Notes under the pieces: model-generated
Told to the model about the DNA's origin: nothing
Databases searched by the model: none
The model's input: the letters and a program-made list of their open reading frames with translations, nothing else
Source of the DNA: Typhlomys cinereus
Taxonomy: Eukaryota > Chordata > Mammalia > Rodentia > Platacanthomyidae
Length of the DNA stretch: 64,000 nt
Reading direction: 5' to 3'
NCBI GenBank assembly: GCA_023101885.1
Contig: JALPQD010000005.1
Span: 5,053,819-5,117,818 of the forward strand
Made by a program: the position numbers and the translations under genes
Shown here: piece after piece, positions 1 to 10,825 of the stretch
Layout of the letters: every line of letters begins with the position of its first letter
Numbering within the stretch: position 1 is the stretch's first letter

Positions 1-612
1 GTTTAGATCCTATTTTTTTCTTTTAGTAAAGAAACAAAGGAAGAAATCGGGAAAGCGGACAGCAGGCCTATCACATGTGAGCAGAGGGTTCTTTTGTGTT
101 TTTCCAAAGGAAATCAGGACTAGGTAAAGGCCTCCCTGTGAGGCGGCAGCTGCGGCCTGGGGGTGTTGAGAACCTCGCTGTCCCTGCTACTACTTTGGGC
201 TCTTAAGTGCCAGAGTACTGCACCCAGCAACGAGTGGTCCAGCTCTGAGCTTGGGGTGACAGACCCTTCCAGCCACCTCTGCGCAGTTCTCTGTGGCCTG
301 TCACCTCTGTCGTCACTGTCCCCTGCTCTTGCTATGCCCACCGTGCCCGCCTCTGAACACGTTTACATCTGTTCACGGTCTCACACGTTCTCACAGCCTT
401 TGCTCGCAGGGCATTTCACGCCTTCGCTGCCTGTGGGGGCTGCTGGCCATGCAGGGAGCTGTCACCTGCTCCGTCCACTCTGACTGGGGTAAAAGATGAC
501 AAGTAAGGCAGCAAAACTGTTGCGATGCGTCCTGCTTCTGCACAGGCGCAGCTTCCGGGGCAGCAGGGCCGGCAAGTCGTCAGGGTGGTCTGCGGAGTGC
601 TGCTGCGCACTT

Positions 613-762
613 GTGAGAGCGTGGTGCACACTGGCTGTGAGCACGCGTGATGCACGCTGGCTGTGAGCACGCGTGGTGCACGCTGGCTGTGAGCACGCGT
701 GGTGCACGCTGGCCGTGAGAGCGTGATGCACGCTGGCTGTGAGCACGTGTGATGCATGCTGG
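613..762. repeat. minisatellite, 24/26-bp unit, about six copies
   Basis: Six head-to-tail units begin at 613, 637, 663, 689, 715 and 739. Three are 26 bp and three are 24 bp; the short units lack one CA dinucleotide or end early. Each unit contains a core resembling GTGAGCACGCGTG followed by TGCACGCTGGCT. The array is CpG-rich compared with the flanking intron. No coding role is supported, although the array keeps frames open on the minus strand. Confidence 0.9.
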
Positions 763-1302
763 CGTCATGGGTGTGGCAGATGCTCCTGCCCCTGCAGATT
801 GACAGCTGCCCCAGTGAAGCCCAGACAGCCACAGGTGGGATCATGAAGGGGTCATCTGAAACTGATGTTTGGGGTGGCTGCGTGACAGCTTGGGTGGCTC
901 CCTGACTCCAGTCTTACTTGGGCTCCAAAGGCTGGTCTGAAGTCTTCTTCGGGCATCATTAGCAGGTTGAGTGTCACCCGTGGGCATCAGTGAGGGCCGC
1001 TAATCAGCTGCAATTGTCCCAAAGCTCTGGGAATGTGGCTGCTTGACTGGCAGTTGCAGTGACCTCCTTGAGCTTGGCACACCCGAGCTGTCATTGCTGC
1101 CTCCCACTCGCAGCTCTCCAGGGGTCTCAGCAGCTCCCTCACAGCCTTTGAAGACTGTGTCACCACTGGCTCCTGACCCACCCATCGGCTCTCCCCATTC
1201 TGAAGTTGCTCCATGTCCCCTCTGGACCATCAGGGAAGGACTGACAGCTGTCAGTCAAGCAGTTTAACTGCCCACCTTGACAGCTCCAGAAGTTTAATAA
1301 TA

Positions 1303-1350
1303 ATTATTTTATTTTTACTGTTTTGCATCTGTGCGTGTGTGCGTGCGTGC

Positions 1351-1404
<54 letters not shown>

Positions 1405-1648
1405 AAGAAAGCGCTTGAGTGCTTATGGATGCCCAAGGACACATTGACGTTAAGAATCATCCTGGATTGCTCTGCCTTCATATTGCTCTGCTCTGGGGTT
1501 TCTTAGGTTCCATCTTCCAGGGCTGGAATTAATTACAGGCCACAGCCATTTCTACCCAATATTTTACGTGGGATCTGGGGATCTGAACTCAGGTCCTTTT
1601 GCTTGTAAGGCAGAGGTTTTAATCTCTGAGCCCATTGCTCCAGCTCCA
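1303..1648 (-). repeat. DIP-like SINE with (TG)n tail
   Basis: On the minus strand a tRNA-like head starts near 1648 and the body runs to a CA tail, seen here as a (GT)n tract at about 1354-1402. The copy is diverged: its head reads CTGGAGCAATGGGCTCAGAG rather than the usual form. It is old compared with the copies near 23.7 and 32.7 kb. Confidence 0.8.
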
Positions 1649-2235
1649 TTAGTTTAAAAAGAAAATCATTAAATGGTATTTACAACAAAAATTTAGAATG
1701 CAGTTAGCATTTTTCAACCTATATTAATCAATAGTCCAATGATAAATCAGTAATATTATAGTAACTTAGGGAATAAAAAGATTTTGGGTTAGTTTTTTTC
1801 CCGTCAAAATGGATGTTTATAGGCATTTATGGTTTAGTGTATTTTCAGGGACTGATTCTCCAGAGATAACTACGGTCAATACTTCATATATTTGTAGTTT
1901 AATATCAATTGCACTCATACATATATATATATCAATCATGCACACGTGATTTTCTGAATCGTCATATTTGGATTGGCAAAAAAGGTAAAGAAGATTTCAT
2001 AGGTCAGAAAACAGAGTTGAGCAGAGGAAGACGCCTATTCTCTCCGGGGAGGCTGGGGATTCGTAAGGAGTGGCTGGTTGTGGTTGTAGGCGGGACAAGT
2101 AGGCTGGGTCCACCTGACAGGTGGAGTGCAGATTCTAACCTGCAAGCCTTGAATGTTCACTTCTCACAGCATCTCCAGGCAGAAAAGTTGGTAAAGCAAC
2201 AAAAGAAGTCAGTGTGCAAAGAAGAATATGTTTTA

Positions 2236-2453
2236 GCATGTGTGTGTGCATGTGTGTGTATATGCACACGCACATGCACACACACAAATGGAGGTGTGAC
2301 ACTGACGCCAGGTGTCTTCCTTAATCATTTCCAGGGCTCTTTCACTTGACCCCAGAGCTCACTGGTTCGGCTAGTCTACCTAGACAGTTTGGCTGGGGAT
2401 CTCCTGTCTTGGTCTCCCAAATGCTTGAATTACAGGGAACCCACGCCTGCTTG
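2236..2453 (-). repeat. B3-like SINE fragment
   Basis: A TG/CA-rich tail is followed by sequence resembling the reverse complement of the rodent B3 body, including the 'gctggggatc..cctgtct' and 'aattacaggg' signatures. The tRNA-like head is missing, so this copy is incomplete. Confidence 0.5.
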
Positions 2454-3454
2454 GCCTCTGTGGGTTCTGAGGTCCAGGAAGGGCTTTATCCTCCCATCCC
2501 TCTTTCCAGCCCCCTCTCAGCAGGTTATCTAAGTGGCCATTATCCATGTGGCTACTGGTTGCCCCAGGGTCTCAGCTGGAGGATCAGTGCCACCTAAAGA
2601 TGGACGTCAGTAGGCATCCTGCAGGGACGTGCCAGCTTCTGCAGCCTGGCATTTGTGCTCTGCAAGGAAGCATTTCTAGGGCGATCATTCCAAGATTCCT
2701 TGGAGGAAGCTTCTCAGGAAGCTTCTTAACTGACGCGCTCCATCAGTGAAGGGCAAGGTTTGTCCAGCCCCAAGAGGAGGGAAGCAAAACTCACCCCTCG
2801 ATATGAGGACACACGTCCAGAGAGAGAAGGAATTGCATGTAGCCTTTTCCAGAGACTGTGCACATTGGATAACGCGGTCTTGCATCAGGGAATGGGGTTT
2901 AGCCCCCAGACTTCAGGGTGCCTTTTCTTCAGAGGCGAATGTGCTTTCGACTTCAGAGTTGACCCCTGCAGCTGAACACCAGTTAGCCGGCAAGATTCCT
3001 CCCATGAGGCCAGTGGCTTCTCCAGGTTTCATGGGTATAACAGTCATCAAGGTTCTGGGCTGTGCATGCTGCAGGCGTGCAGCCTAATGCGGCAGAACCT
3101 GCCGGCTGCTGCTGCAGGGTGTGGTGGCAGCATTTGTAAACATTCTTTAACCACAGGGAAGGGAACTAGCTCCCGCGGGCACCAGCATCCTCAGACATCT
3201 CTCATCGATGAATGTTGGAATTATCTGCAGGCCCCGGCCCCGGTCTGGGATGAGACTCAAGGATTCCTATATCTAGGTTGGGGCGATGATTAAATAGTTC
3301 AAGTGCTTGCTGCGCAGCTTGGTATGACGGATAATGGTTGTCTCTGTCACTCTAGCTCCGGGGTAGGGTGCCGAAGAGACAGGTGAGTTCCAGTGGCTCG
3401 CTGGTCAGGAGCATAGCCAGGTTTTCAGATCCTGATTCACAAAATGAAGTGAAG

Positions 3455-3720
3455 AGCTGCTGAGGTAGCTCAGTGGTTAAAGCCTTTGTCTCTCAAGCTA
3501 AAGGATCTGAGTTCAAATCCTCAGATCCCACTGAAAAGGCCAGGTAGAAATGGAGGCGGCCTGCAATTAGGCCCTGGAACTCAGCCTGGGAAAACCCCAG
3601 ACCAAGCTCTAAAGAGGCAGGGCAAACCAGGATGATTCTTTAAATTACCCTTGGGCTCCACAGACACACACAACTCAAGTGCCCTTTGGTACACACAAAC
3701 GTGTGCACAGACATGGAAAA
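3455..3720 (+). repeat. DIP-like SINE
   Basis: The head GAGGTAGCTCAGTGGTTAA and a B-box-like GAGTTCAAATCC are followed by the usual body ('ggcctgcaatt', 'ctgggaaaaccc', 'aggatgattc', 'cttgggctccaca') and a CA-rich tail. CA-rich sequence recurs at 3775-3842. Confidence 0.8.
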
Positions 3721-4342
3721 TTAAGGTGGAGAGGAATATAAGGCAGTGACGCTGACCCTGTCTACCCTGGAGTGTGCTCACACACGCATGTGCCTTGCAT
3801 GTGCACACACACATGTGCACACACACGCATGTGCACACACATGAAAAGCAGGCTCTCGGGTGTTGCTGATGTTTCCAGGCTAGGAAATATACTTATTGGG
3901 CTCCAAATAAGAGTGTGAGCCATTTTCCTGAGGAAGAGGAGAGCGATTAGAAGGCTGGAGTGTTAGCCTGAGCTGTTGCAGTCAAGAGAGTTTTCCTCGA
4001 AATAACATAGAATTTGCACTTTGGCTGAAGACGAAAATATTTCCAGTAGATATGAAAAGAACAGCAAAAAGTTGTGTTTCCGCTGGTTTTAAAAAAGGTG
4101 CTTTGGGTAGTTTTAATTGAATTTGTTGTAAGAAGTAATTGACAAATGTTTTCGGCATAGTCTATTTACTAATTTTTTTTTTTTTTTTGTATTTTTGAAC
4201 TCACTGTCGACTACAGAAAAAAATTAGAATCACTTTCTAAAACGAAAACTAAGGCAAGTAATACTGTATCACTTCAGCATTTTACATGACTTTTGGGGGT
4301 TGTCTGTTTGAAGATGCTTTTAAAGTCATAAAAATTTATTTT

Positions 4343-4592
4343 GGGGGCTGGAGAAATGGCTCAGGGGTTTAGACTCTGCCTTAAAAGCAAAAGAACCTGA
4401 GTTTGGATCCCAGGGGTCATGTAAAAACGCCAGGAGGAAACAACAGTGGTCTGCACTTCTGGCCCTTGTGCGGAGAGTCTGGGAAAACCCAGAGCAAAGC
4501 CAAAAGGAGGTAGAAGCAATCCAGGAAGATTCCCGAAGTGACCCCTGGACCTCCACAGGGACACACAGTGCTCTCTGACACACACACATACA

Positions 4593-4638
<46 letters not shown>
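4343..4638 (+). repeat. DIP-like SINE with (CA)n tail
   Basis: A full-length copy starts GGGGGCTGGAGAAATGGCTC, carries a GAGTTTGGATCCC B box, and ends in a long (CA)n tract at about 4581-4636. It is one of the clearest full-length examples in the window. Confidence 0.9.
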
Positions 4639-4639
<1 letters not shown>

Positions 4640-4775
4640 TAACTAACATTTATATTTCGGTAGCAGGTCTTACCTTTGGAAAGTTTGTGCTTTTGAAGGA
4701 CCACGGTAGTTAGTTTCACAAGGATTTGGCTAACCTTAGGAACACATCAGCTCTTAATATTTTGCAGAAGTAGAA

Positions 4776-4872
4776 GGAAGTAGAAGCAATCCAGGATGAT
4801 TTCTGAAGTCATCCTTGGTCCTCCATAGGGATACACGGTGCCCTCACACACACATAAATAAATAAAATATTT
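4776..4872 (+). repeat. 3' fragment of DIP-like SINE
   Basis: Only the last ~95 bp of the element are present ('gtagaagcaatccaggatgat' to a CA tract, then TAAATAAATAAAA). This is a 5'-truncated copy in the same orientation as its neighbour at 4343-4638. Confidence 0.75.
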
Positions 4873-5021
4873 AAAAAAAAATATTTTGCAGAAGTCTGCC
4901 TTGCCACATTCTGTAAACATCAGATGTAGCTGAGTCAAATGCCAAAAGTAGCCAATGCAAAGAAAAATGCCGTCGTGAAAAACTGCCTGCAGAGCCGCCT
5001 TTCACTGAGGGGAGGAAGCGC

Positions 5022-5180
5022 GCAGGGTAGAGAGGTCGTTAAAGCGTGATGGGCATAGGCGAATCTGTTACTCTGCCCGATGTGGTGCCCGCATCTGCAA
5101 TTCCAGCGCATGGGGGTGAAGGCAGGAGGGTCGAGGCCAGGACTACACAGCAAAACCTTCTCAAAAGCAGAGAAAAAGAG
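5022..5180 (+). repeat. degenerate ID/B1-type SINE
   Basis: Weak similarity to a composite ID-B1 monomer: 'ctgcaattccagcgc', 'ggcaggagggtcgaggccagg' and 'ctacacagcaaaacc' run into an A-rich end. The head is badly diverged. Confidence 0.45.
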
Positions 5181-5324
5181 TTTTTTCTAGTAGAGCGTAG
5201 TGAAAGCATTTAAGATTTTTATAGCAGGTTCAAGTAAGATTCACATTAAAAGTGACTTTTTGTGTCCCCCTAAGACACAAATGTACTTGTGTACATTTCA
5301 TTCTTCTAAACGTTTTCAATTTTT

Positions 5325-5535
5325 AGAGAGACTTGAGAAAAGAGGGGATAGGAGAGAGAGAGGAAGAGAAGGAGGAAGAGAGAGGAAGGGAGGGAGGGAG
5401 GGAACAGGTCTGGGTTACGCTGCAAGGGCAGAGAAGTCTCTTCTTTCCTTCCATCATGTGGGCTTCCAGGCACTGACCTCAGGTCACCAGGTTTGCCAGC
5501 AAGCACGTATCTGCTGAGCTCCCTGCTGGCTCGAG
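5325..5535 (-). repeat. purine tract plus B3-like SINE fragment
   Basis: A GAGA/GGGA-rich tract (5330-5405) is joined to 'cttccatcatgtgggcttccaggcactgacctcaggtc'. The same arrangement recurs at 59.2 and 62.5 kb. I read it as a truncated minus-strand B3/B4-type SINE with a purine-rich tail. Confidence 0.5.
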
Positions 5536-6984
5536 TTATGTACCTGTCATATTTCACTGCAGAGTTTATGAAGGAAAGAGAAAAAAGAATGGCTTGGATT
5601 TTGCATTTTATACCTGTATTATGAGCAACCAATACAGGTTCTTACTGTTCTGGCCTCCTTTTTTAAAATATTTGTTTTGTTTTGCTTAAGACTCACTGCT
5701 GCTTGGGGGTGCCTGGATCTTTCAGTTTCCCTGTCTCAGCCTCCTTAGGCACCTCCTACCCAGCTTTGTCCTCTTAAGTTAAATACTCAACCAGTTCTTT
5801 TGGACAGACTCAGCTGTCCTTTGAAGGAGTCACCACATTTTGTTTTTATTAAGAGTGCACATAAAATATGCATGAGCTTGAAGTGCCAGTGGCAATTTGT
5901 GGCCTGTTATTTTTTAAAGTGCATCTTGATGCTGGATAAATTAGAGAGACCAGACTGTTCCATTCCCATCCCTTGGCCGTCTAGCTGCAAATGTGACTTC
6001 TGTTGCACGTGTACTTTAAAACCAGGGGTTGATCTACCCAAGGAAGACCTGGTTACGTCACCACCCTGGAAAAAATCCTGCCTCCTAGGAACCCCTTCCA
6101 TGGTGTGGGGAAGCATCGTGCGACTAACATTTGCAGTTTACAGTAAGAGACACCCCTGTTGTTCACTGCAATACACACCCAAGCACGCTGTCATTGCGAG
6201 CACCAACAATCCAGTCATACTCAGGACAACTGTGGTAATTCATACTGCGATGGTGCTATTTTAATCTCTAATACTATGACTGTGGTTTTTAAGAGCTTAA
6301 TGAGAGTGAGACCAGTTATAATACCAGTACCATAATGCCCCAAGTGTCACTGATGAATGAAGGTTGTCATCCGTATATATGGAAACCTATGAAACAAAGG
6401 GTTAGGTCCTTCTCTTGCTCCTGCTGGCACCTTGCCTGGCCCTTCTCCCCTCCAGGACTGTGAAGGGATGAAATGTCTGTCCCTGAAGTCTGGTTTCTTT
6501 GTTTCGGTCACTCTAAGGAGCTAATACAGTTGTGGCAGGCGAGATGTAAAGGCATTGAAAGAGACTGAGTCACAAGTCTAGGATGTAGCAGGCAGCTAAA
6601 CCCACATGTGCCATCTTCATTTTCCACGGACGATAGTGTTCAGTTGGATGTAGCAGGCGTTGTAACTTGAACAATACACATGAACATAACACATGTGCCA
6701 TTTTATTGTTTCCTTTGATCGCTGTATGAAATCGTCACATTTCCTGGTTTGGATAGTAACTCAAATTTCCTGTAGGCAAAAATGTAAAGGAATTGGGGGG
6801 AGATTAATAAGGTGTTCTGAGTTCTTACAGCATGAAGCTGATTTCTGTGCGATCTTGGAACAATTAGTCTTACTTCTGTACATCACGTGATGCTCCCCTG
6901 GCTTGTGGGTGTTTTCTGAAAAGTGGAGTTTCGAATTGAACTCTGTTTTTTGTTTTTTTTGTGTTTTTTTTTTGTTGTTTTTTT
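5536..6984. other. intronic stretch without recognised features
   Basis: No repeat family or exon is recognised here. It includes a 154-codon open frame on the + strand (5800-6264), the longest open frame in the window. The protein is cysteine-rich in its first half, matches no family I know, and has no splice or promoter context. I treat it as chance. Confidence 0.5.
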
Positions 6985-7112
6985 TTCATTTAAGGCAGAG
7001 TCTCACTCTGTACCTCTGGCAAGTCTAGAACTTTCTAAATGGACCAGATTGGCCTCCAACCTATGGTAACCTCCTGCCTCCCCTTGCTGAGTGGTGGGAT
7101 TAAAGGCACACC
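6985..7112 (-). repeat. B1-type SINE
   Basis: On the + strand it reads as a reverse-complement B1/7SL monomer: 'gcagagtctcactctgta', 'gaccagattggcctccaac', 'cctcctgcctcccc', then 'gggattaaaggcac'. A T-rich tail precedes it. Confidence 0.75.
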
Positions 7113-7137
7113 TGAGCCTTTTTTTTTTTAAATTTTT

Positions 7138-7397
7138 TAAACTTTATTTATTTATTTAGTGTGTGTGTGTGTGTGTGTGTATCAGAGGGCACTGTGTGTC
7201 CCTGTGGAGGACCACGGGAGACTTTGGGAGTTATCTTGGATTGCTCCTGTCTCCTTGCTTCGCTCTGGGGTTTCCCAGGCTCTGCCCACCAAGGCCAGAA
7301 GTTCAGGCTGCCACCTTTTCCACCTGGCGTTTATACATGGGACCTGGGATCCAAACTCAGGACCTTCTGCTTAACCCCTGAGCCAACTCTCCAGCCC
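7138..7397 (-). repeat. DIP-like SINE
   Basis: The T-rich and (GT)n tail (7138-7180) is followed by the body and a head ending CTCCAGCCC at 7397. The tail contains TTTATTTATTTA, that is, TAAATAAATAAA in the sense of the element. It lies about 25 bp from a B1 SINE in the same orientation. Confidence 0.88.
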
Positions 7398-7464
7398 TGT
7401 ACTTGAGCTTTTGATTTGCGTTCATATTGTAACATGGAAATCATCATATCAAAGTAGGTGATTG

Positions 7465-7818
7465 TTTTCTTTTGCTGTGTGATAATGCTCTGACGCAGTC
7501 AGCTTAAGGAGGAAAAGACTTAGTTGACTAGTTGACTATATCCAGAGGGGATATAGTTCTTTATGGCAGAAATCATATGGCAGAAGGCAAGCTGAAGGCA
7601 GAATCAGGAGGCCGGTTCACGTCACTGTAGCTATGAAGCAGAGAGAATGAGAAACAGCCAGAAGAAGCTGGGCCAGGCTAGCAAACCTCACCGCCCGCCC
7701 CCTGTGACACGCCTTCCTCTTAAAGCTGCCACAACCTTCCCAAACATCAACACCAGCTAAGGATTCAAACCCATGAGCCTGTGGGGGATGTGAGACAACT
7801 CACATTCAGACCATGACA
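7465..7818 (-). mobile_element. LTR family A (solo LTR, diverged)
   Basis: One end is CCATGACA at 7811-7818; the complement begins TGTCATGG, as expected for an LTR. Internal landmarks shared with other family A copies include 'aaagctgccacaacc', 'cccaaacatcaacacc' and 'catgagcctgtgggggatg'. The far end is diverged. I place the family near rodent MaLR/ERVL LTRs, which is inference. Confidence 0.55.
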
Positions 7819-8497
7819 GTGACACATTGCCCAGATACAAATCAGATGTTGCTTATCTGTCTCTCTGGCAGATGGCGCATGTACAAATTTGGGCAAATTC
7901 TGTTCAGGTATACATGTCTTGCCAGAGACAACAGATAGTCACCTGCTTGGTGTCTTGCATACCTTTTATGTAACTTCTAATATTGAGGATTTTATAAATG
8001 ATTTTGGTCATTTTGAAGTTTCTTTAGAATTGCAGAAGCATTCAGTGAAGTGGGTTTTGTTGTTGTTTTGTTTTGTTTGTGACTTCATGAGATGAGAGAT
8101 GGCCTCCAAAGACGTGTGCCCATGACCCGGTGGTCACCGCCTCTGGTCATGCAAAGATGCTGAAGGAAAGTTGGCTTGCAGCATACTCTTTGATTTTTTG
8201 GAGCTGGGTCCAAAGAACGTCCCTCTTTTATCTGGAGATGAGTTGGGTATGAGATTACAGACGTGCTACAGTATAGCAGATATTTATGTCAACTTTCAAA
8301 GAGCTGTCTGATGCTCTTTGGAGCGGCAGAGGAGGGCGTAACAAAGGTAGAGTCACTCAGACCTGAGTTGTTTGATGTTTAGTGCTGGTCACAATAAAAG
8401 CTCATAGAGTGAAGCAGTTACTCAGGTTTTGAAAATAAGACCATTTCAAAACCGAAGCAATAACATCACTAATGACAATAGTAAAGTAGGGTTTGGA

Positions 8498-8585
8498 AAC
8501 GTTGACTCACTGTTAGAGTTGCCCAGCCTGCGCGAGGCCCTGGGTTAATCTCCAACTCTGCAAAAAGAAATAAGAACAAAAACTC
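8498..8585 (+). repeat. ID-type SINE remnant
   Basis: Similarity to a tRNA-Ala-derived ID element: 'cagcctgcgcgaggccctgggttaat' matches the region around the B box, and an A-rich end follows. The first half is diverged. Confidence 0.5.
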
Positions 8586-8624
8586 CCTGGGCAGAGTAAG
8601 AGCCATTGGCGGAAGGTGGTTCTG

Positions 8625-8836
8625 AGGCAGCTGGGGATGTAGCTCCTGGCAGAATGCTTGTCTCCCATGCACAAAGTTCCGGGTTTGGTTCCCCAGCAGC
8701 ACATAAAAGTCAGGCATGGTGGTAACGCTGGAGCTGGGTACAGGGAGGTCAGTTCAGAGAGTTCTTCTGGACTTGAGCTTGAATTTGAGGTCAGCCTTGA
8801 GCTACACAAGACCTGGCCTCAAAAATAATAACCTCA
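8625..8836 (+). repeat. composite ID-B1 SINE (B4/B1-dID type)
   Basis: An ID-like head (GGGGATGTAGCTC, then 'gggtttggttccccagcagc') is fused to a B1-like half ('caggcatggtggtaacgc', 'gaggtcagccttgagctacac') and an A-rich end. This is the known ID-B1 fusion structure. Confidence 0.75.
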
Positions 8837-9604
8837 AATTACCAGAAGCCTGTAGCCACATTAAACACGACTCTTCATTGTTACTCACTAAGAACCCAGA
8901 ATGCTTTGCACGATGGATGCTTTAGACGTGCACAGTGCAAATGAGGGATTTGTGCATTCACAGGCATGTCCAATGCCTGGTCCACGTGAAGGAGCCCCGC
9001 ATGCAGGGTGGCACTTCAGGGGAACAGGGAATTTAATTAATTCTTAGGTTTCTGAAAGCCCATGATAGCAGTGTGGGCATTCTGTACCCACACGTCTTTG
9101 CTGGGAGTTAAACTTGGGCTCTTTATCTTAGATTGACACCAGAAACGGGTGTACTGTGGGCTGAAGACCAGCAGGTCAAAGTGAAGGTAATGTCTGCTTG
9201 CAAGCTGTCCTGCATGCTGTGCAGGAAAAAAGGATGTCCTAAGGTGACAGGCGGTGTTATTGGAAAGGAGACAGAAAGAATGAAAATAATCCTGCTGTAT
9301 CAATAGGCAGAAAGAAACATGTTATTATTTATTCAACACAGTAAATGACTTTACCCTTTTATTTTTTTTTTATTTTTTAAATATGTTACATTGGTCTCTT
9401 TAAATATAGAAGAGAGTAAAGCCTGCTCTATTTAAGTACTCAACAAAATAAAGGATCAGAAAGAAGCATGAAAGGGTGCCATAATTTTTTAAAGTTTTAT
9501 TTGTTTAATTAGTGCTATTACTGCTAATTGTAGCTGTTAACCGTATTTCCCTGTCAGGGTAATAAAGCCCATGTGTCATTTTTTTCTCACGCACAGCTGT
9601 TTTT
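8837..9604. other. intronic stretch without recognised features
   Basis: No exon or clear repeat is seen. The part from 9480 to 9600 is AT-rich with TAATTAG-like motifs and no obvious repeat signature. Confidence 0.4.
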
Positions 9605-9990
9605 GGTAAATGTTCCAGTTACTCTTTTGTTGCTGATCTGAATACACGACCAAGTAATTCAGGGAGCAAAAAGTTTATTCTTGTCTTACAGTGTCTCGTT
9701 CTAATTCATCGGCTTGACAGGAGAAATCATAGCAGCAGGAGCCGAGACAAATATTCATAGTAAAAGCTGAGAGGGGCATAATTTCTCACTTGCCAGTCTG
9801 TCCAAAATACTGAAGCAGCCCTCTGCATTTCATCCATGTCCCCAGGGAATGGTTCTGGAGAATCCGAGGTTGGTCTTCCTCTGTCAAGTAGATAACCTCA
9901 CCCAGGCTTGTCCAGGAATTGTCTTAATAAGTCTTCACAGATATTGCCAAGGGGCAAACTGGCATATGTAACTAACTGCAAGTGCAGCAG
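9605..9990 (-). mobile_element. degenerate LTR family B copy
   Basis: The landmarks 'gttgctgat', 'gggagcaaaaagtttatt', 'cttgacaggagaaatcat' and 'gctgagaggggcata' align loosely with minus-oriented family B copies at 25.9 and 41.4 kb. The 3' half is poorly matched. Confidence 0.4.
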
Positions 9991-10332
9991 CATTCTGGGG
10001 TCACTCTGGCTTCCTGCCCCGCTGGTCTCTGACCACGTCTCCTCCTTTCTCACTCCTCGTGCATCCCGCAATCACTGAATTTGAGGTTAGAAAAGAAAGT
10101 TAAGTCTTGGGAAAGCAAATTCTTAAAATTAAATTCTGAATTTTAAATTCCAAAGATAATTATATGGATAAGTAGTACAAACAGTCAAGTTAGAAAAAAA
10201 CCTCGTTTTTCAGTACTTCATGTTGAAAAACAGTTTGCCAGGTTTTGTGTTTAGCGTGTTGGGGGTGGGAGGACATTCGCTATGAGCTGTATTGTAACTC
10301 TGGCCTGGCTGAAGTGCTGCAGTAGCAACTTT

Positions 10333-10366
10333 ACTACACTTGGTCTTAGCCAAAAGGCTGAGAAGC
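10333..10366 (-). pseudogene. U2 snRNA 5'-end fragment (truncated retropseudogene)
   Basis: Read on the minus strand, these 34 bases correspond to about nucleotides 4-37 of U2 snRNA, including the GGCTAAGAYCAAGTGTAGT branch-site-recognition segment. I count about two substitutions against remembered vertebrate U2. Identity stops on both sides: nothing resembling the U2 Sm site, later stem-loops or the snRNA promoter follows. It is therefore a non-functional fragment, probably inserted by a retroelement machinery. Confidence 0.75.
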
Positions 10367-10464
10367 CAAAAGTCTTTAAAAAGACTTCTAAAGCTCACTG
10401 AATATAATTCTTATCACTTGGACTCCCTTTCTAATGCATGTTAAGCTTGCTGAATTCCCCCGTC

Positions 10465-10825
10465 TGTCACGGTTTCTATGAGACACCACTCAGAATCAAG
10501 CAACTTAAAGAGAGAGAGGGAGATTCATTTGTCTGATGGTTGCAGAAGGGAAAATTCACTCCATTATGGTGGGGAAGACACACTGCGAGCGAGAGAACCT
10601 GAGATGGCTTAGGTCGCATCCATCACAGGGGCTGAGAGAGCTAATTGCAAACTCCAAGAGCTAGATGGAAGAGGATGGGGCTGCCCAACTTCAAACCCCC
10701 CCCCCCCCGTGATGGGTCTTCCTTTAGCAAGACTCTACTTCCTAAAGTTACCGTAACTTTCCCGAACACCAGCCAAAGATTCAGACACATGAGCCTGTGG
10801 CAGACTCACATTTCAAGCCATGACA
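10465..10825 (-). mobile_element. LTR family A (solo LTR)
   Basis: It begins TGTCACGG and ends CCATGACA, giving LTR-like TG...CA ends with a short imperfect inverted repeat. Landmarks are 'gagacaccactcagaatcaagcaactta' (quoted in part), 'ggtcgcatccatca' and 'catgagcctgtgg'. A poly(C) run lies at about 10686. Flanking 5-mers (CCGTC and TCATC) match only partly. Confidence 0.65.

Noticed and set aside
163..844. Cluster of overlapping open frames on both strands near the window start
   Set aside because: They arise from the 24/26-bp minisatellite and GC-rich intron; no splice signals or protein family match.
3475..3530. True tRNA genes at the many A-box/B-box sequences
   Set aside because: Each one is the head of a SINE; none folds into a complete cloverleaf with an intact acceptor stem, and all continue into SINE bodies.
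4326..4719. Open frames rich in Cys-Val repeats at TG/CA tracts (here and near 7.2, 31.0, 43.4, 44.0, 44.6, 46.5 and 56.6 kb)
   Set aside because: They are translations of CA/TG microsatellites and of DIP-like SINE bodies, not genes.
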